From: Lactobacillus sp. ESL0785
Lineage (GTDB): Bacteria > Bacillota > Bacilli > Lactobacillales > Lactobacillaceae
Direction of reading: 5' to 3'
Assembly (NCBI RefSeq): GCF_029395455.1
Contig: NZ_CP113916.1
Span: forward strand, 1,302,001-1,366,000
Length of the DNA stretch: 64,000 nt
Of the stretch, positions 61,644 to 64,000 are shown piece by piece. The notes under the pieces are model-generated. The model saw nothing but the letters and a program-made list of their open reading frames with translations. It did not search any database and was not told the DNA's origin. Positions within the stretch are counted from its first letter, which is position 1. Every line of letters begins with the position of its first letter. Made by a program: the position numbers and the translations under genes.

Positions 61644-62017
61644 TAATTATTATCTTTTTCTTCTGGAATATTATAAATTGTTTCGTTAGGTTTAGAATAT
61701 AAAAATTTGAAGCGAACCAACTTAGCCACATAATCTGGATCCTTTAGATTATCCCGTTTAGAAGTTAAAGATTTTTTCTCTCGATTAATGTTGCTAAGCG
61801 ATCTCTTAGAAGTTTGTACCTGTTCATTAATCCGATTTGTTTGTGCGTGTGTAATTACAATTTGCACACCTAAAAAGATAAAAATAATTGCAAATACAGC
61901 AATTATTCTGTTCCGCCGCACACGGTGAATCTCTTTAATTCTTTTTTCTTGTTTGCGTTGCAAACGTGCCATTCGCTCTTCTGGACTAAGCGAATTATAA
62001 ATACGTGGTCCCTTCAT
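61643..62017 (-). CDS. divIC: Septum formation initiator DivIC
   Basis: 124-residue bitopic membrane protein: basic cytoplasmic N-terminus (1-37), one transmembrane helix (38-56), an extracytoplasmic coiled coil (about 58-93) and a short C-terminal domain with the typical DYVAKLVRFKFLYSKPNE. Acts with FtsL and DivIB in the divisome. Follows the S4 protein gene by 79 bp. Confidence 0.92.
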   Translation of the reverse strand: MKGPRIYNSLSPEERMARLQRKQEKRIKEIHRVRRNRIIAVFAIIFIFLGVQIVITHAQTNRINEQVQTSKRSLSNINREKKSLTSKRDNLKDPDYVAKLVRFKFLYSKPNETIYNIPEEKDNN

Positions 62018-62096
62018 TTTTTGTCCCCTATGCTAAAACAATACTATTTTAATTATAACAAGGACGTCAATAAAAGTCATTACTATACAAAAGTGA

Positions 62097-62339
62097 TTAA
62101 TCAATTAATTCGTATAATTCACTTGCTTCGGCCTTTTTAGTCGTTTCCCGAATCTCACAAACCTTAGCCTTAACCTGCCTTGAACCATAACCGACCTCAA
62201 TTACATCGCCAATTTTGACGTCATAACTGGACTTAACAACACGGTCATTGACCTTAATTCGACCCTGATCAGCCATTTCTTTGGCAATCGGGCGTCTTTT
62301 AACTAAACGGGAAACTTTTAAAAATTTATCAATTCTCAT
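62097..62339 (-). CDS. rqcP: S4-domain RNA-binding protein (RqcP/YabO)
   Basis: 80 residues. An S4 fold spans about 1-60 (MRIDKFLKVSRLVKRRPIAK, GRIKVNDR, KIGDVIEVGYG). The homologue RqcP works with RqcH in ribosome-associated quality control, adding alanine tails to stalled chains. Located 12 bp after mfd and before divIC, the conserved firmicute context. Confidence 0.92.
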   Translation of the reverse strand: MRIDKFLKVSRLVKRRPIAKEMADQGRIKVNDRVVKSSYDVKIGDVIEVGYGSRQVKAKVCEIRETTKKAEASELYELID

Positions 62340-62351
62340 TTTTAACCTCGA

Positions 62352-64000
62352 TTATCTTTGAATAATAGCACTCGCTGCTGTCATGAATGTCAGCAATTCA
62401 TTGGTTAACATCCGGCTATTTTCTTTTTCTGGTAATTCCAATAAAGCCACCAACCGTTTTTGCGACGATAAACTTATTTTAGCCTTTAAATTAACATGTT
62501 CCAAGGCTTTAAAAATATTTGGTCCCTCTAATTCACGACTTGCTGGCGGTGCAAACTCAACTTTAACTTTGGTACCTGTCTTAACAATCATCAAAACTTG
62601 AGCCAAGTCCGCTTCCAATTTTAAGCTAGCCATTGCCAGCAAGTTTTCTACAGAAGCCGGATAATTACCAAAGCGATCAATCAATTCATCCTCAATTTGC
62701 GTCAGTTCATCACTATTAGCGGATTTGATTTTTTTATAAAATTCAATTTTTTCTTCTTGATCACCAATATAAGTGTCTGGAATATAAGCTTCTAGCCCTA
62801 AATCAACTTCGGCATTTGTCTTTTTAACCTGTTTTTTACCCTTACGCTCCTTGACAGCATCAGCTAACATTTGCGAGTACAAATCATAGCCAACACTATC
62901 AATAAAGCCGTGTTGCTGTGCTCCTAACATATTACCAGCTCCACGGATCGACAAATCACGCATTGCAATTTTAAAACCTGAACCTAATTCAGTAAAATCA
63001 CGAATTGCATCTAAGCGTTTTTCACCGATTTCTGTTAATACTTTATTAGGTTGATACAAAAAATACGCATAAGCTAGCCGCGCACTTCGACCAATCCGAC
63101 CACGCAGCTGATAAAGCTGACTTAAGCCGTAATGATCTGCATTTTCAACAATCATTGTATTAACATTAGGCATGTCTATTCCTGTTTCAATGATGGTCGT
63201 AGTGACTAAAATGTCAAACTCACGATTCAAAAAGCGATAGAGAATATCTTCCATTTGATTTTGACTCATCCGGCCATGAACACTTGCAATCCGCGCCTCT
63301 GGAATCAAGTTCTGCAACTGATTAACAACATCGTCAATATCATTAATGCGATTATGCAGATAGAAGATTTGCCCACCACGCTGCATTTCACGCAAACAAG
63401 CATCCTTAATTACACTCGGAATCTGCTCCATCACATAAGTTTGAATTGGATACCGATTTGACGGCGGTGTTTCCATTACTGATAAATCACGTACACCTAC
63501 CATTGACATATGCAGTGTCCGCGGAATTGGCGTTGCAGTTAAAGTCAAAACATCAATATTAGCCTTCAATTCTTTTAACTTTTCTTTATGCTTAACACCA
63601 AAACGCTGTTCTTCATCAACAATCAAGAGCCCAAGGTCTTTAAATTGAACATCTTTTGACAAAATTCGGTGTGTCCCTACAACTAAATCGATCTGACCAT
63701 CTTTTAAGCCCGCAACAATTTTTTGTGCTTCAGCTGGTGTCTGAAACCGAGATAATAAAGCAAAGTTAACGGGGAAATCTTTGAAACGATCTTGAATTGT
63801 TTCATAATGCTGCTGCGCTAAAATCGTCGTTGGCACCAAAAAAGCCACCTGCTTATTATCCTGAATAGCCTTAAAAGCAGCTCGCAAAGCCACTTCCGTT
63901 TTACCAAAACCGACATCCCCAACAAGCAACCGATCCATTGGCTTAGCCTGTTCCATATCAGCCTTGATTTCTTTAATTGACCGCAATTGGTCTGGGGTTT
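62352..64000 (-). CDS. mfd: Transcription-repair coupling factor Mfd, C-terminal part
   Basis: About 549 C-terminal residues of an approximately 1160-residue protein; the N-terminus lies off the right edge and the frame is open to the last base (TPDQLRSIKEIKADME). Displaces stalled RNA polymerase and recruits UvrA. Visible are Walker A GDVGFGKT, DEEQRFG box, TATPIPRTLHMS, the QLRGRIGRS helicase motif VI and the TRG region, then the C-terminal UvrB-homology control module. Confidence 0.96.
   Translation of the reverse strand, partial: TPDQLRSIKEIKADMEQAKPMDRLLVGDVGFGKTEVALRAAFKAIQDNKQVAFLVPTTILAQQHYETIQDRFKDFPVNFALLSRFQTPAEAQKIVAGLKDGQIDLVVGTHRILSKDVQFKDLGLLIVDEEQRFGVKHKEKLKELKANIDVLTLTATPIPRTLHMSMVGVRDLSVMETPPSNRYPIQTYVMEQIPSVIKDACLREMQRGGQIFYLHNRINDIDDVVNQLQNLIPEARIASVHGRMSQNQMEDILYRFLNREFDILVTTTIIETGIDMPNVNTMIVENADHYGLSQLYQLRGRIGRSARLAYAYFLYQPNKVLTEIGEKRLDAIRDFTELGSGFKIAMRDLSIRGAGNMLGAQQHGFIDSVGYDLYSQMLADAVKERKGKKQVKKTNAEVDLGLEAYIPDTYIGDQEEKIEFYKKIKSANSDELTQIEDELIDRFGNYPASVENLLAMASLKLEADLAQVLMIVKTGTKVKVEFAPPASRELEGPNIFKALEHVNLKAKISLSSQKRLVALLELPEKENSRMLTNELLTFMTAASAIIQR

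Overview
The window is a piece of a low-GC Gram-positive chromosome, almost certainly a Lactobacillus in the narrow (delbrueckii/helveticus/acidophilus) sense. The evidence is the gene order (mfd, rqcP, divIC, S1-domain protein, tilS, ftsH, hslO, dusB, lysS, clpC, rpoBC, str operon, S10/spc/alpha operons, ecf, truA, rplM-rpsI), the peptidases PepC and PepE, the class II GalT, and strong Shine-Dalgarno sequences throughout. The species cannot be fixed from the sequence alone. Almost everything from 64 kb down to 20 kb is on the minus strand, so it is transcribed right to left.

Layout from right to left. 64000-57750 holds the end of mfd, an S4 RNA-binding protein, DivIC, an S1-domain protein, TilS and FtsH. 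57705-52500 holds Hsp33, a histidine phosphatase, DusB, LysS, tRNA-Gly(GCC), tRNA-Pro(CGG) and ClpC. 49900-42500 is rpoB-rpoC, followed by a convergent prepilin peptidase gene. 41600-38560 is rpsL-rpsG-fusA; no tuf gene follows. 38220-24660 is the complete S10-spc-alpha ribosomal superoperon with secY, adk, infA, rpmJ and rpoA. 24490-21220 is ecfA1-ecfA2-ecfT-truA, then rplM-rpsI with its own promoter and leader.

20115-1 is more variable accessory-type chromosome. It contains a TetM-like GTPase, a LysR regulator divergent from a frameshifted aldo/keto reductase, several histidine phosphatases and one remnant, a DJ-1 family protein, a degenerate HAD-fold protein, a TSUP permease, a CDF metal exporter, a polynucleotide-kinase-like protein, a DUF4097 membrane-anchored protein, galK-galT, a decayed ABC ATPase, PepE, PepC, a small acetyltransferase-like protein, dUTPase, RadA and the 5' part of gltX.

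Most of the window is conserved housekeeping DNA. I did not find a convincing new multi-gene system. The items most worth a second look are the structured leader of the S10 operon, the mutually exclusive pairing around the rpsL ribosome binding site, the PNK-like protein with an unassigned C-terminal half, the HAD-fold protein lacking both catalytic aspartates, an apparent LysR operator, an intrinsic terminator wedged between two tRNA genes, and three broken genes.
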